From: an uncultured Sulfuricurvum sp.
GTDB lineage: Bacteria; Campylobacterota; Campylobacteria; Campylobacterales; Sulfurimonadaceae
Direction: 5' to 3'
Assembly: GCA_903844635.1 (NCBI GenBank)
Contig: CAIMUF010000032.1
Span: 109,871-173,870 of the forward strand
Length of the DNA stretch: 64,000 bases
Shown here: piece after piece, positions 18,515 to 26,968 of the stretch
Position numbering within the stretch: the first letter of the stretch is position 1
Layout: every line of letters begins with the position of its first letter
Position numbers and translations under genes: made by a program
Notes under the pieces: generated by a model
Seen by the model: only the letters and a program-made list of their open reading frames with translations
Told to the model about the DNA's origin: nothing
The model's database searches: none

Positions 18515-19482
18515 CCATTCTCTGTTCAGGTGGTGACGTATCGGGAATGAATCCCGCCATCAAACGTTTTGTTGAATATTCCTTTGCCAAAGGGATGCAA
18601 CCTTATTTTGTTTACAACGGCTATGAAGGTCTCATAGATAATACTATCCATGAAGCCTATTACGAAGATGTTGCAGGAATAATGTCACGAGGCGGGACCA
18701 AGATTCGTTCCGCACGTTCAATCCGATTTAAAGAGACTGCTTATCGTGCAATAGCAGCACAAAACTTACTGGATAAAGGGATTACAAAACTGATTGTACT
18801 TGGAGGCGATGGCAGTTTTAGGGGAATGGAACGTTTTCATTATGAATCCGGTATCTCGTTTTGCGGGGTACCCTCTACGATTGACAACGATATTAATGGC
18901 ACTGACTATTGTCTTGGAGTTGATACCGCTCTCAATGTCATTAAAAATGCGATTGATTCCATCCGTGATACCGCTTCCTCGTTTCGGCGCGCCTTTGTGA
19001 TAGAAACCATGGGACGCAATTGCGGCTATCTTGCCCTCATATCTGCTATTACCTCCGGTGCTGAAGTGTGTTTAATACCTGAAATCCCTATTGATATCAC
19101 TGAGTATAAGGGCTGCTTTGAATCTCAAATACGCAAAGGTCGTGATTATTTCATCACTGTCATTTCCGAAGGTCTTAAAAATGCCGATGAAGTAGCCCAA
19201 TGGTTTGAAGAAGAGTTAGGGTTTGAATCACGCGTCACCATACTAGGTCATCTTCAAAGAGGAGGCAATCCAAGCGTGTATGATCGACTTATGGCGTATA
19301 AGTTTGTGACTCACGCCATCGATGCGTTACTGGAAGGAAAAAACAACTCCGTCATCTGCTATAGCAAAAGCCATTTTAATTTTAAATCCATTGACGAAGT
19401 TGCCCTTAATCCCTATCGTTTAGACGAAGAACTTCTTACCCTTGGACGTGAACAATTTGCTCCATCGCATTGTCAAATGTAA
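18502..19482 (+). CDS. pfkA: 6-phosphofructokinase, ATP-type
   Basis: Group A phosphofructokinase, 326 aa: phosphorylates fructose 6-phosphate. Visible are CSGGDVSGMNPAIK (usual form GGDAPGMN), RGGTKIRSAR, GGDGSFRG where the Gly after GGD points to ATP rather than pyrophosphate, catalytic Asp in STIDNDI, ETMGRNCGYLAL, and GHLQRGGNPSVYDR. It overlaps the end of the Mla lipoprotein gene. Campylobacter jejuni and Helicobacter pylori lack this enzyme, so it argues for a free-living relative with a fuller glycolytic route. Confidence 0.94.
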   Translation: MDKIAILCSGGDVSGMNPAIKRFVEYSFAKGMQPYFVYNGYEGLIDNTIHEAYYEDVAGIMSRGGTKIRSARSIRFKETAYRAIAAQNLLDKGITKLIVLGGDGSFRGMERFHYESGISFCGVPSTIDNDINGTDYCLGVDTALNVIKNAIDSIRDTASSFRRAFVIETMGRNCGYLALISAITSGAEVCLIPEIPIDITEYKGCFESQIRKGRDYFITVISEGLKNADEVAQWFEEELGFESRVTILGHLQRGGNPSVYDRLMAYKFVTHAIDALLEGKNNSVICYSKSHFNFKSIDEVALNPYRLDEELLTLGREQFAPSHCQM

Positions 19483-19553
19483 CAACACACCTAATTATGA
19501 AAAGTAAAGAGAGGTAAAAACTAGAAAAAGAAGATTTGAACTATGAAGAAAAC

Positions 19554-19574
19554 TTCTTCTCATAAAGAGAAGAA
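19554..19574 (-). terminator. Possible terminator of the cytochrome gene
   Basis: TTCTTCTC and GAGAAGAA form a perfect 8-bp stem with a 5-nt loop between two convergent genes. On the minus strand it is followed by GTTTTCTTC, a modest U-rich tail. The stem is only half GC, so the call is tentative. Confidence 0.4.
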
Positions 19575-19585
19575 ATTTGAGGTAT

Positions 19586-19918
19586 TTAGCCGCAAGAAGG
19601 GACATTGCCTGAATCCGAACCGTATTCAAACAAGAAGTCGCGCAAATCTTGTGATTGCTCTTTGAAGCTATCACCATTAAAGTACGCAGCAGATTTATCT
19701 TTAGCATGTGCTTTGATAATTTTTGCTCCGCCATTAGCGAACAGATCATCCCACTCGTCTTGTGTATGCATAGCAGCACCTTTAGTACCGTTACCATGAC
19801 AATTTTTACAAGTTTTCAAGTATGTTTTTTGACCTTTTTTGACATCAGCAGATGCACTAGTAGCCATCATACCAACAGCTACAACAGCCGCAAGTAACAA
19901 TGAAGTTGATTTCATCAT
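19586..19918 (-). CDS. Small periplasmic c-type cytochrome
   Basis: The 110-aa product has a signal peptide (MMKSTSLLLAAVVAVGMMATSASA) and one CxxCH haem site (TCKNCHGNG) near residue 36; downstream Met residues could be the axial ligand. It ends with SDSGNVPSCG. It looks like a small electron carrier of the class I type. The start is moved 11 codons inside the ORF-track call because AAAGGA lies 5 nt upstream of this ATG and the signal peptide begins here. No oxidoreductase gene is adjacent, so its partner is unknown. Confidence 0.87.
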   Translation of the reverse strand: MMKSTSLLLAAVVAVGMMATSASADVKKGQKTYLKTCKNCHGNGTKGAAMHTQDEWDDLFANGGAKIIKAHAKDKSAAYFNGDSFKEQSQDLRDFLFEYGSDSGNVPSCG

Positions 19919-19994
19919 ACAATTCCTTTTTTTAAATATCAAGAACATCATATCTTAGAAAGAATAAATGGATGATTAATAAATCACATTGACA

Positions 19995-20336
19995 TCACAC
20001 TTCTTCAGCGATCTCAACTTTTTCTTCTTTAACTTTATTGGCACGCACTTCCAAACGAATCTTATCCTGACGGACTTTTCGGTACGCTTTGTATTGTGCT
20101 TTGGTCAGCGCTTCACCCTCAAGGGCAACTTCAGCACCAATCTCTTCAGCTGTACAGCCACCTTCTTGCATCATAATCATTCGTAGCTCTTTTTTCGTCA
20201 AATGACGCTTTAACGATGCATACAATTCTCGTTCATCTTCTTCGATTTCAACAGCAGCACAGCCATAAAGACCTACCAATACTTCTCGGATTGTTTTTTC
20301 TGGGTTGTAACGCAACCATAGTGAATTTTCTAACAT
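19995..20336 (-). CDS. Conserved hypothetical protein next to serB
   Basis: The 113-aa product is soluble, highly charged and helical, with no signal peptide. The middle (LTKKELRMIMMQEGGCTAEEIGAEVAL) has the look of a helix-turn-helix, as in sigma-factor region 4, and the C-terminus is Lys/Glu-rich. No named family is recognised. Its start overlaps the serB stop by one base, so the two are probably co-transcribed. Confidence 0.7.
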   Translation of the reverse strand: MLENSLWLRYNPEKTIREVLVGLYGCAAVEIEEDERELYASLKRHLTKKELRMIMMQEGGCTAEEIGAEVALEGEALTKAQYKAYRKVRQDKIRLEVRANKVKEEKVEIAEEV

Positions 20337-20965
20337 TAGATAAATACCTTCGTAATAATTTGGGTGAGGTCTTTGGTGTCAATGATGACATTGGCCTCTT
20401 TTTTAAGAATCTCTTTGGCACAAAATGCCACACGAGTTCCGGCATGAGCGAACATAGAGCGATCATTTGCTCCATCTCCAATGACCATTGTTTCCTCTTC
20501 GGTAATCCCGAAAAGTCCTTGCAGACGTTGCAGCATATCCCCTTTGGAAAAATCGAACATCATATCACCACCCACTAATCCAGTGAGCTTTCCATCTTTT
20601 TCATGCAATACATTGGAAAAATCGGCATCGTACCCAAGGATACTTTTTGCATGCGAAGTCGCCGAGCGAAAACCTCCGCTAAAACAAACGACTTTAATAC
20701 CGCGCGCTTTAAGTGCCGCGATTGTCTCGATGGCACCCGGCATATAAGGGAGATTTTGACAAATTTTTTCTACTTTAGAAAATTCTAAACCTTCCAGCAA
20801 CCCTACTCTCTCACGTAACGATTCAAAAAAATCAAGTTCCCCATTCATCGCCCGCTGTGTAATCGCACTGACTTTCGCCCCGATTCCCAAAGCTTCCGCG
20901 AAAAAATCAATGGTTTCCCCATCCATGAGTGTCGAATCAAAATCAAATACTGCTAACTTAATCAA
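20336..20965 (-). CDS. serB: Phosphoserine phosphatase
   Basis: HAD-superfamily enzyme, final step of serine synthesis, 209 aa. The nucleophile motif DFDSTLMDGETID is at residues 7-19 (DSD/DFDST variant normal for SerB), then CFSGGFRSATSHAKSIL and the third motif VIGDGANDRSMFAHAG. The N-terminal ACT-like domain of E. coli SerB is absent, as in other compact SerB proteins. It is divergent from the metF-like gene. Confidence 0.94.
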   Translation of the reverse strand: MIKLAVFDFDSTLMDGETIDFFAEALGIGAKVSAITQRAMNGELDFFESLRERVGLLEGLEFSKVEKICQNLPYMPGAIETIAALKARGIKVVCFSGGFRSATSHAKSILGYDADFSNVLHEKDGKLTGLVGGDMMFDFSKGDMLQRLQGLFGITEEETMVIGDGANDRSMFAHAGTRVAFCAKEILKKEANVIIDTKDLTQIITKVFI

Positions 20966-20984
20966 AAGACATAATCCTCTTTGT

Positions 20985-20990
20985 TATAAT
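20985..20990 (+). promoter_or_regulatory. -10 box for the metF-like gene
   Basis: TATAAT preceded by TTTGT, 26 nt upstream of the TTG start; an AAAGG ribosome site lies between. Confidence 0.6.
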
Positions 20991-21016
20991 GACGCAATTA
21001 TATCCAAAGGCATCTT

Positions 21017-21919
21017 TTGTTTGAACCTTTTATCGATAAACTCCGCAATAGTACTTTTATAACACTCGAAACAACTCCTTCGCGTTCAGCTCAGTTTGCT
21101 CCCACCATCGAAAAAATTGCGGCTTTGGGATTGGATAAACTCGTAGATGGATTCAGCACCACCGACAATCCGCTGGCTAAACTCAAATACAATGCCCTCT
21201 TTGCCGCAATGAAACTCCAAGATCGTTTTGGCAAACCGACACTCGCCACGATGAGCATGCGTGACCGTAACCGTATTGCTTTACAAAGTGACCTCCTCGG
21301 AGCCAACGAATCAAACGTCCGCGCAATTCTTGCCCTAACCGGAGACAGTGCCCACTATTCCGATCAGCCTCATGCCAAAGGAGTCTTCGAGGGAAACAGT
21401 AAACTACTCCTAGATATTATCACTACTCTCAACAACGGTACTGATATGGCAGAGCAAAAACTTCTCGCTCCCGTCAAAGAGATCTATTCCTTCGCCGTGA
21501 CCGATTCGTATGCAAAAAGCTCAGCTACGCTGCAAAAGAAAATGACCAAAAAAGTAGCCCACGGAGCCATCGCTATCATCTCTCAACCTATATATGATCT
21601 CGAAAATGCTAAAAAGCTGCTCGATATGATGGCGGAAGCAAACCGCGAAAACAATGCTGACTGCGTCCTCGTTTTAGGCTATTTTCCGATTACAAAACTC
21701 CGTACTGCGCGATTTTTAGATGAAAATGTTCCAGGGATTTATGTTCCTCAGGCATGGGTCGAAGCGTTAGAAGCGGCTTCACTTATCAGCCCTGAGGAAG
21801 AGTACAGCGTCGGATTCCAACTGAGTAAAAATCTTTTCGAAGAGCTAAAAGCTCTCCATCCCAAAATCCATATCATGACGGCTAATCAGTTCGAACTTGC
21901 CAAGGCAATTTTGAGCTAA
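21017..21919 (+). CDS. metF: Methylenetetrahydrofolate reductase family protein
   Basis: The 300-aa product resembles the MetF-like half of YitJ-type proteins: STTDNPLAKLKYNALFAAMKL, ATMSMRDRNRIALQSDLLGA, NVRAILALTGDSAHY and ILVLGYFPI-type strands. It should reduce methylene-THF to methyl-THF with a flavin, feeding methionine synthesis. The start is TTG with AAAGG 6 nt upstream and no nearer ATG. Divergence from the classical E. coli MetF N-terminus makes exact function less certain than the family. Confidence 0.82.
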   Translation: MFEPFIDKLRNSTFITLETTPSRSAQFAPTIEKIAALGLDKLVDGFSTTDNPLAKLKYNALFAAMKLQDRFGKPTLATMSMRDRNRIALQSDLLGANESNVRAILALTGDSAHYSDQPHAKGVFEGNSKLLLDIITTLNNGTDMAEQKLLAPVKEIYSFAVTDSYAKSSATLQKKMTKKVAHGAIAIISQPIYDLENAKKLLDMMAEANRENNADCVLVLGYFPITKLRTARFLDENVPGIYVPQAWVEALEAASLISPEEEYSVGFQLSKNLFEELKALHPKIHIMTANQFELAKAILS

Positions 21920-21936
21920 CTTCAGCCTCTTTTGGC

Positions 21937-21942
21937 TATAAT
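21937..21942 (+). promoter_or_regulatory. Extended -10 box for serS
   Basis: TTTTGGCTATAAT, a strong extended -10 of the form seen in this window, ends 33 nt before the serS start; the AGGAATG ribosome site lies between. Confidence 0.7.
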
Positions 21943-21975
21943 CGACTCACTTTATACCAGTAGGAATGACATTTT

Positions 21976-23220
21976 ATGATCGATTTAAAACTTCTTCAAA
22001 AAGATTTTGATGCAACGGAAGCTTCACTTAAACGTAAAAATGTGGACAGTGAGCTAATCAATTCTCTTAAAACTCTTAGTGAAACACTTAAAAGCACCAA
22101 GCTCGTCTACGAAAGTGCCCAAGCGGCTCAAAATGAGCGCAGCCGTCTTTTTGGTCAATATAAAAAAGAGGGTAAAAATACGGATGAACTTAAAGTAGAA
22201 GTTGATGCGGCAAAAGCTCAGTTGGTCGATCTCTTAGAGGCACAGCGTATTGCAGAAGAAGCACTGGAAGCTATCGCCATGCGTGTACCCAATCTCCCAG
22301 ATTCCGATGTCCCTGACGGCGAAGATGAAAACGACAATATTGAACTCAAAAAAGTGCTCACTCCTCCAACCTTTAGCTTTACCCCAAAAGAACATTGGGA
22401 GCTCGCTGAGCAAAATGGCTGGATCGATTTTGAGCGCGGAGTCAAACTTGCTAAAAGCCGTTTTAGTGTCGTGAGCGGGATGGGAGCACGTTTGGAACGT
22501 GCACTTATCAACTTTATGCTTGACTTCAACCGTGAACGCGGGTTTATGGAAGTGAGTGTTCCAATGCTAGTCAACCGTCGTGCATTAGAGGGAACAGGTC
22601 AACTTCCGAAATTTGAAGATGATTTATTTAAAGTGGACGGCGAAGAGCTATTTTTGATTCCCACTGCCGAAGTGCCGCTTACAAACCTTTATGCGGATGA
22701 AATTTTAAATACCACAGAGCTTCCGATTAAAATGACTGGCTATACGTCGTGTTTTCGTAAAGAAGCAGGCTCAGGAGGACGAGATGTACGCGGGATGATC
22801 CGTCAGCATCAGTTTCACAAAGTTGAACTGGTCAGTATCACCAGAGCCGATCAAAGCGACGCCGTATTTGAAGAGATGGTCGCGTGTGCCTCCGACCTCC
22901 TATTGGCACTTGAGCTTCCACATCGCCTTATAACTCTTTGTACTGGAGATTTAGGATTTGGTGCAGCTCGAACAGTCGATTTAGAAGTGTGGCTTCCGGG
23001 GCAAAACACCTATCGTGAAATCAGCTCCGTCTCCAATACGCGAGACTTCCAAGCTCGTCGTGCGAAGATCCGCTACAAAGAAGAGGGGAAAAATGTCCTC
23101 GCCCATACGCTTAACGGTTCAAGTTTAGCCGTCGGTCGGACGATGGTAGCTATTATGGAAAATTTTCAACAAGAAGATGGCAGTATCATCATCCCTGCCG
23201 TATTGCAAAAATACCTTTAA
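21976..23220 (+). CDS. serS: Seryl-tRNA synthetase
   Basis: Class II aminoacyl-tRNA synthetase, 414 aa. The N-terminal ~110 residues form the tRNA-binding coiled coil ([15 protein letters not shown] onward). Motif 2 is visible as [29 protein letters not shown], and motif 3 as [20 protein letters not shown]. The ribosome site AGGAATG precedes the ATG. It is followed after 15 nt by a large TPR protein gene, an arrangement shared with Helicobacter from memory. Confidence 0.98.
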   Translation: MIDLKLLQKDFDATEASLKRKNVDSELINSLKTLSETLKSTKLVYESAQAAQNERSRLFGQYKKEGKNTDELKVEVDAAKAQLVDLLEAQRIAEEALEAIAMRVPNLPDSDVPDGEDENDNIELKKVLTPPTFSFTPKEHWELAEQNGWIDFERGVKLAKSRFSVVSGMGARLERALINFMLDFNRERGFMEVSVPMLVNRRALEGTGQLPKFEDDLFKVDGEELFLIPTAEVPLTNLYADEILNTTELPIKMTGYTSCFRKEAGSGGRDVRGMIRQHQFHKVELVSITRADQSDAVFEEMVACASDLLLALELPHRLITLCTGDLGFGAARTVDLEVWLPGQNTYREISSVSNTRDFQARRAKIRYKEEGKNVLAHTLNGSSLAVGRTMVAIMENFQQEDGSIIIPAVLQKYL

Positions 23221-23235
23221 ATATAAAGAATCGCA

Positions 23236-25581
23236 ATGGCTGACGAGCAAGAAGAAATAATCATCATCGAAGAGTCTGACGCTGCTGGCGTTGAGGCAAC
23301 TGAAGCTAAGGATGATGAGAGCACTAAAGAAAAGTCGCCTTTTTCTAAAAAGAAAATACTTATTATTGCAGGGGCAGTGGGTGTTTTATTGCTTGGAGGC
23401 GGTGGTATTACCTTCGCTCTTCTCTCTCACTCAGGCGGTGAAGACATAGCGGCTAAAGAAGAACAGCTCATTTCCTCTAAAAATCCCGAAGAGCCTAAAA
23501 TAGAACCCAGCGAGCTTGAAAATATGATCGAGCGTGCCAACTATATGTACGCTAACGGAAACCAAGCTGACGCCCTCAAGCTTTTTGAAAAAATCGCACT
23601 GTATTCCGAGTCGATTTCGCAATACAATCTGGGTGTCGTGAGGCTCAAAGAAAAAGAGTACAGTTCCGCTTTGGAAAACTTTAAACGCTCTATTTCTATG
23701 TCCGAAAACCGTTGTGTCAGCGCGCTGAATGCTGCTGTTTGCTGTCTTCACTTGAAGCAAAAAGAAAATTTTGAGTATTACATCGACTTGGCACACGCCT
23801 ATTTGAATACCGAAAGTAATTCTCCCATGTATTCTTACTATTATTCATTGATCAATTACTATCGCGGAAACTATTTTGAAGCACTTAGCGCCCTAAATCA
23901 TCCCACTACCTCTGAGTATCAGCTAACTCAAAATAAACTCAAAGCTTCTATTGATACTTTATATGGAAATTACAATGGAGCCATTGAATCACTTGAAAAT
24001 CCTATGCAAGAAACTGACTCATTTTCTCTTGGGCTGCTGTATGCCAACAATGGTAATTTGTCTCGAGCCCGTGACTATTTTAACAGTGCAATCATTCAAA
24101 GTAAAAAACCTATACAAGAGAGCCTTTCTTTGGTTTTTGTGAATCTGAAGCTAGGACAGCATCAAGAAGCAAGTGATGTTTTAAAAAAAACAAGTGATAG
24201 ATATCCAGATGATGTTTATACACCCTATCCTCTCAAAGTATTTCTAAAGCCAACACTGTTTAATACCAATACAATCCAAACCGCATATCGAACCATAAAT
24301 GCAAAAGTCCATCCACAAACTTACCCAAAAATTTTTGCATTTACTCCCTACAAAATTTTCAATGCTAATCAGACTATCAGCTATATCCGTAAAGGAAATG
24401 CGAATATTTATATTGATGATATTAAATCCGCCAAAGAATATCTTGAAAAAAGTGCAAATGCGTCTGACGTTGATTACGGAATCGCTCTCGCGGTTCAAAA
24501 AGCATTAAACTTTCAGCTCAGAGACGCGAACACTCAGCTTAAAAAGCTTCTTTTAACTCATCCGCAACACTCTATTTTGCAGTACAATTTAGCGCTTACG
24601 TACGCTCAGTTAGGTGATTACACCAAAGCGTATGATCATTTTCTTCGATCCTATCATTTGGATGCCAATAATTATCTTTCCGGTATTTTCGCCATCATGA
24701 CATCGGAAATGATTTCAAAACCAAATCCAAAACTTATTTCAATTCTCAAAGAAAATCTCTCTCAAGAACCAAAAAATGAAGAGTCAGACCTCTACCAGAC
24801 TCTTTTGTCGATAAGTGAAAACAATTATCCTTCCTCCAGTCGCTGGCTTGATAATCATTACAAAGAGCGTCCTTTATATTTGGTAATGAAAATTATAATT
24901 GCTCAAGAATTGGGAATGGAGGAACAAGCAAAAAAAGCTTCCGAAAAACTCACCTACACCCAGCCACATGATGCGCTGCCTCATCTGCTGTACATTGACA
25001 CCCATTTCAATAATGAAACACCTAAGGCATACGCTCGACTAGCCCTCAATTATCTTAAAAATCAAAAATTAAACAATGAGGATGTCTATTTTGGTCCTCA
25101 AATAGTTCGCGATAAGGCCATTGCTATGGCTGCCATTACTGGAAAACTTGAGCCTTTGATACAAGATCTTGAAACGAAACTTCAGACCACGACTGAAAAT
25201 CGTGCCAATTTAACTTCTGCACTCGCACTTGCACACTTCTACAATCAAGATTTTGAAAAATCTTATGCCCTTTACAACGAAGCTGTTGATACCTATAAGC
25301 TCACCGATGAGCGAACACTCTTTACGGCAGCATCAGCTTCTATTGGAGCGCAGCACTACCAAAATGCCATTGCCCTGCTAGAACTTTCTAAAATGACCAA
25401 TCCCAACTATCTCGAAAATCGATATGCACTTGGATTACTCTACATGCAAGTTCAAAATAATCCCGCAGCCATCATCCAATTTAGCAAAATGGGAAATAGC
25501 GGATTTAAGTCCAATACATTCGATTTTAAAATTGATACGGACAAGCTTGCTCTTGAGCCTAAAGATTATCATCCTCTTTAA
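23236..25581 (+). CDS. Large membrane-anchored TPR-repeat protein, function unknown
   Basis: The 781-aa product has an acidic cytosolic N-terminus (EQEEIIIIEESD), one membrane helix (KKKILIIAGAVGVLLLGGGGITFALL at ~46-70) and then many TPR repeats running to the C-terminus, e.g. MYANGNQADALKLFEKIA, LAHFYNQDFEKSYALYNEA and YALGLLYMQVQNNPAAI. The bulk is therefore predicted to be periplasmic and to act as a scaffold. The ribosome site is weak, so it may depend on serS translation. No partner can be assigned from the sequence. Confidence 0.85.
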   Translation: MADEQEEIIIIEESDAAGVEATEAKDDESTKEKSPFSKKKILIIAGAVGVLLLGGGGITFALLSHSGGEDIAAKEEQLISSKNPEEPKIEPSELENMIERANYMYANGNQADALKLFEKIALYSESISQYNLGVVRLKEKEYSSALENFKRSISMSENRCVSALNAAVCCLHLKQKENFEYYIDLAHAYLNTESNSPMYSYYYSLINYYRGNYFEALSALNHPTTSEYQLTQNKLKASIDTLYGNYNGAIESLENPMQETDSFSLGLLYANNGNLSRARDYFNSAIIQSKKPIQESLSLVFVNLKLGQHQEASDVLKKTSDRYPDDVYTPYPLKVFLKPTLFNTNTIQTAYRTINAKVHPQTYPKIFAFTPYKIFNANQTISYIRKGNANIYIDDIKSAKEYLEKSANASDVDYGIALAVQKALNFQLRDANTQLKKLLLTHPQHSILQYNLALTYAQLGDYTKAYDHFLRSYHLDANNYLSGIFAIMTSEMISKPNPKLISILKENLSQEPKNEESDLYQTLLSISENNYPSSSRWLDNHYKERPLYLVMKIIIAQELGMEEQAKKASEKLTYTQPHDALPHLLYIDTHFNNETPKAYARLALNYLKNQKLNNEDVYFGPQIVRDKAIAMAAITGKLEPLIQDLETKLQTTTENRANLTSALALAHFYNQDFEKSYALYNEAVDTYKLTDERTLFTAASASIGAQHYQNAIALLELSKMTNPNYLENRYALGLLYMQVQNNPAAIIQFSKMGNSGFKSNTFDFKIDTDKLALEPKDYHPL

Positions 25582-25606
25582 ACAGATCCACTATTCTCAA
25601 CAATTC

Positions 25607-26323
25607 TTATCCGACCATCCGTCGAATAAGATAATACGTAGCTCTGAGAGGGCCGTACAGAAGATACATTGCCCCAAGCAACGCCATCCCCTCGATAGGA
25701 TATACAAACACCATCAATGCGAGAACAATTACCCCGATTAAAAAGCGGGTAAAATGGATAGCACGCATGTTGAGTTTTTTGAAACTTGGATAGCGAATAT
25801 TGCTCACCATAAGAACCGATAAGAGTACAGAAAGAGGCAAAAGAAGTACATGAATATGAGAAATTTGCTCATATCGTTCCATAAGTAAAATGGCCGTTGC
25901 AATCATTATAGCCGCTGTAGGAATTGGAAGACCGATAAACACCGAAGGCTCTATTCGTGACGTCATAACATTAAAACGAGCCAATCTCACTGCACCAAAA
26001 ATGATAAACAACGCACTGGCAACAATACCAATGCGGCCATATTCATCCCCTATATAAAGATACATTAACAAAGCAGGGGCAACACCAAATGCCACAATAT
26101 CAGCCAGGGAATCAAATTCAACGCCAAAATGAGTTGCCGTGTTGGTAAGACGTGCAACACGCCCGTCCAGACCATCAAAAATTAAGGCAAGAAAGATAAA
26201 CCATGAGGCGCTTTCAAAGGAGCTTTGCAGCGCAAGTGATATAGAATAAAAACCAGAAAATATAGAAGCAGCAGTAAAAAAGTTTGGAAAAAGGTAGGCG
26301 ATGGGCGGAGGGTCTTTACGCAT
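25607..26323 (-). CDS. pssA: CDP-diacylglycerol-serine O-phosphatidyltransferase
   Basis: Membrane enzyme that makes phosphatidylserine from CDP-diacylglycerol and serine. The CDP-alcohol phosphotransferase motif is present as DGLDGRVARLTNTATHFGVEFDSLAD, with several membrane helices after it. The ORF track starts 12 codons earlier; the ATG giving MRKDPPPIAYLFPN is preferred because it begins the conserved domain and overlaps the psd stop by 8 nt (ATGCGTAA). With psd it forms the phosphatidylethanolamine pathway. Confidence 0.94.
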   Translation of the reverse strand: MRKDPPPIAYLFPNFFTAASIFSGFYSISLALQSSFESASWFIFLALIFDGLDGRVARLTNTATHFGVEFDSLADIVAFGVAPALLMYLYIGDEYGRIGIVASALFIIFGAVRLARFNVMTSRIEPSVFIGLPIPTAAIMIATAILLMERYEQISHIHVLLLPLSVLLSVLMVSNIRYPSFKKLNMRAIHFTRFLIGVIVLALMVFVYPIEGMALLGAMYLLYGPLRATYYLIRRMVG

Positions 26324-26960
26324 CGAAGCGTCCAATGACGCTCTCACCTGCTCGCACATCAGCGCCTGGATGAACTGCTAAAGTAACATTGCTTGGAAGA
26401 TAAAGAATTGTTCTTCCCCGAGCTAAGAACCCATAGCGAGAACCTTCTTTCATCTTTTCTCCCTCTTCCCCGTCAATAGCAATTGGAAAACAGCTTCGAT
26501 CACTCAAATGCTCCATAAAGACCTCATTCCCCGAAAGAGATTTAAAAGAGAGCACTACTTTTTCATTTAATGCCTCAGATAGAGGATGATGAAGGGCTAA
26601 CGAAACACCATGACGAACACGACAACCTTCCATAACTCCATCAAAAGGAGCACGTAACATGGATACATTCCACAGCCCGTTAAGAAGTGTAATTTTTTTC
26701 ATCATTCGGTCATTTATAAGCGTCTCTTCAATTCCTAAAACAACACCGTCAACACTGCTGATAACAGACGAGGTTTCGCCCAAGACTGCATTACGTTCAG
26801 GATTTCGAAAAAGAATCAAAAAAGCGATCAATAGTGCACCAATTAAAAATTGAAAAAGATGTAATCCCGTCATGATAAAAAAAAGTAAAACAGTAGCAGC
26901 CAATACTATTGGAAGCCATCCTTGCTTAGAGAGGATAAAAGTATCAGTGTGCATTGCCAT
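26316..26960 (-). CDS. psd: Phosphatidylserine decarboxylase, short type
   Basis: Converts phosphatidylserine to phosphatidylethanolamine. The 214-aa product has N-terminal membrane helices (LPIVLAATVLLFFIMTGLHLFQFLIG), a substrate segment (PERNAVLG, VDGVVLGIEE, MLRAPFDGVMEG) and the self-cleavage site at Gly-Ser in KEGSRYGFLARG, whose Ser becomes the pyruvoyl group in this family. AGGAG lies 5 nt before the start. It is encoded between ftsH and pssA in the same orientation. Confidence 0.92.
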   Translation of the reverse strand: MAMHTDTFILSKQGWLPIVLAATVLLFFIMTGLHLFQFLIGALLIAFLILFRNPERNAVLGETSSVISSVDGVVLGIEETLINDRMMKKITLLNGLWNVSMLRAPFDGVMEGCRVRHGVSLALHHPLSEALNEKVVLSFKSLSGNEVFMEHLSDRSCFPIAIDGEEGEKMKEGSRYGFLARGRTILYLPSNVTLAVHPGADVRAGESVIGRFDA

Positions 26961-26968
26961 AAAAACTC

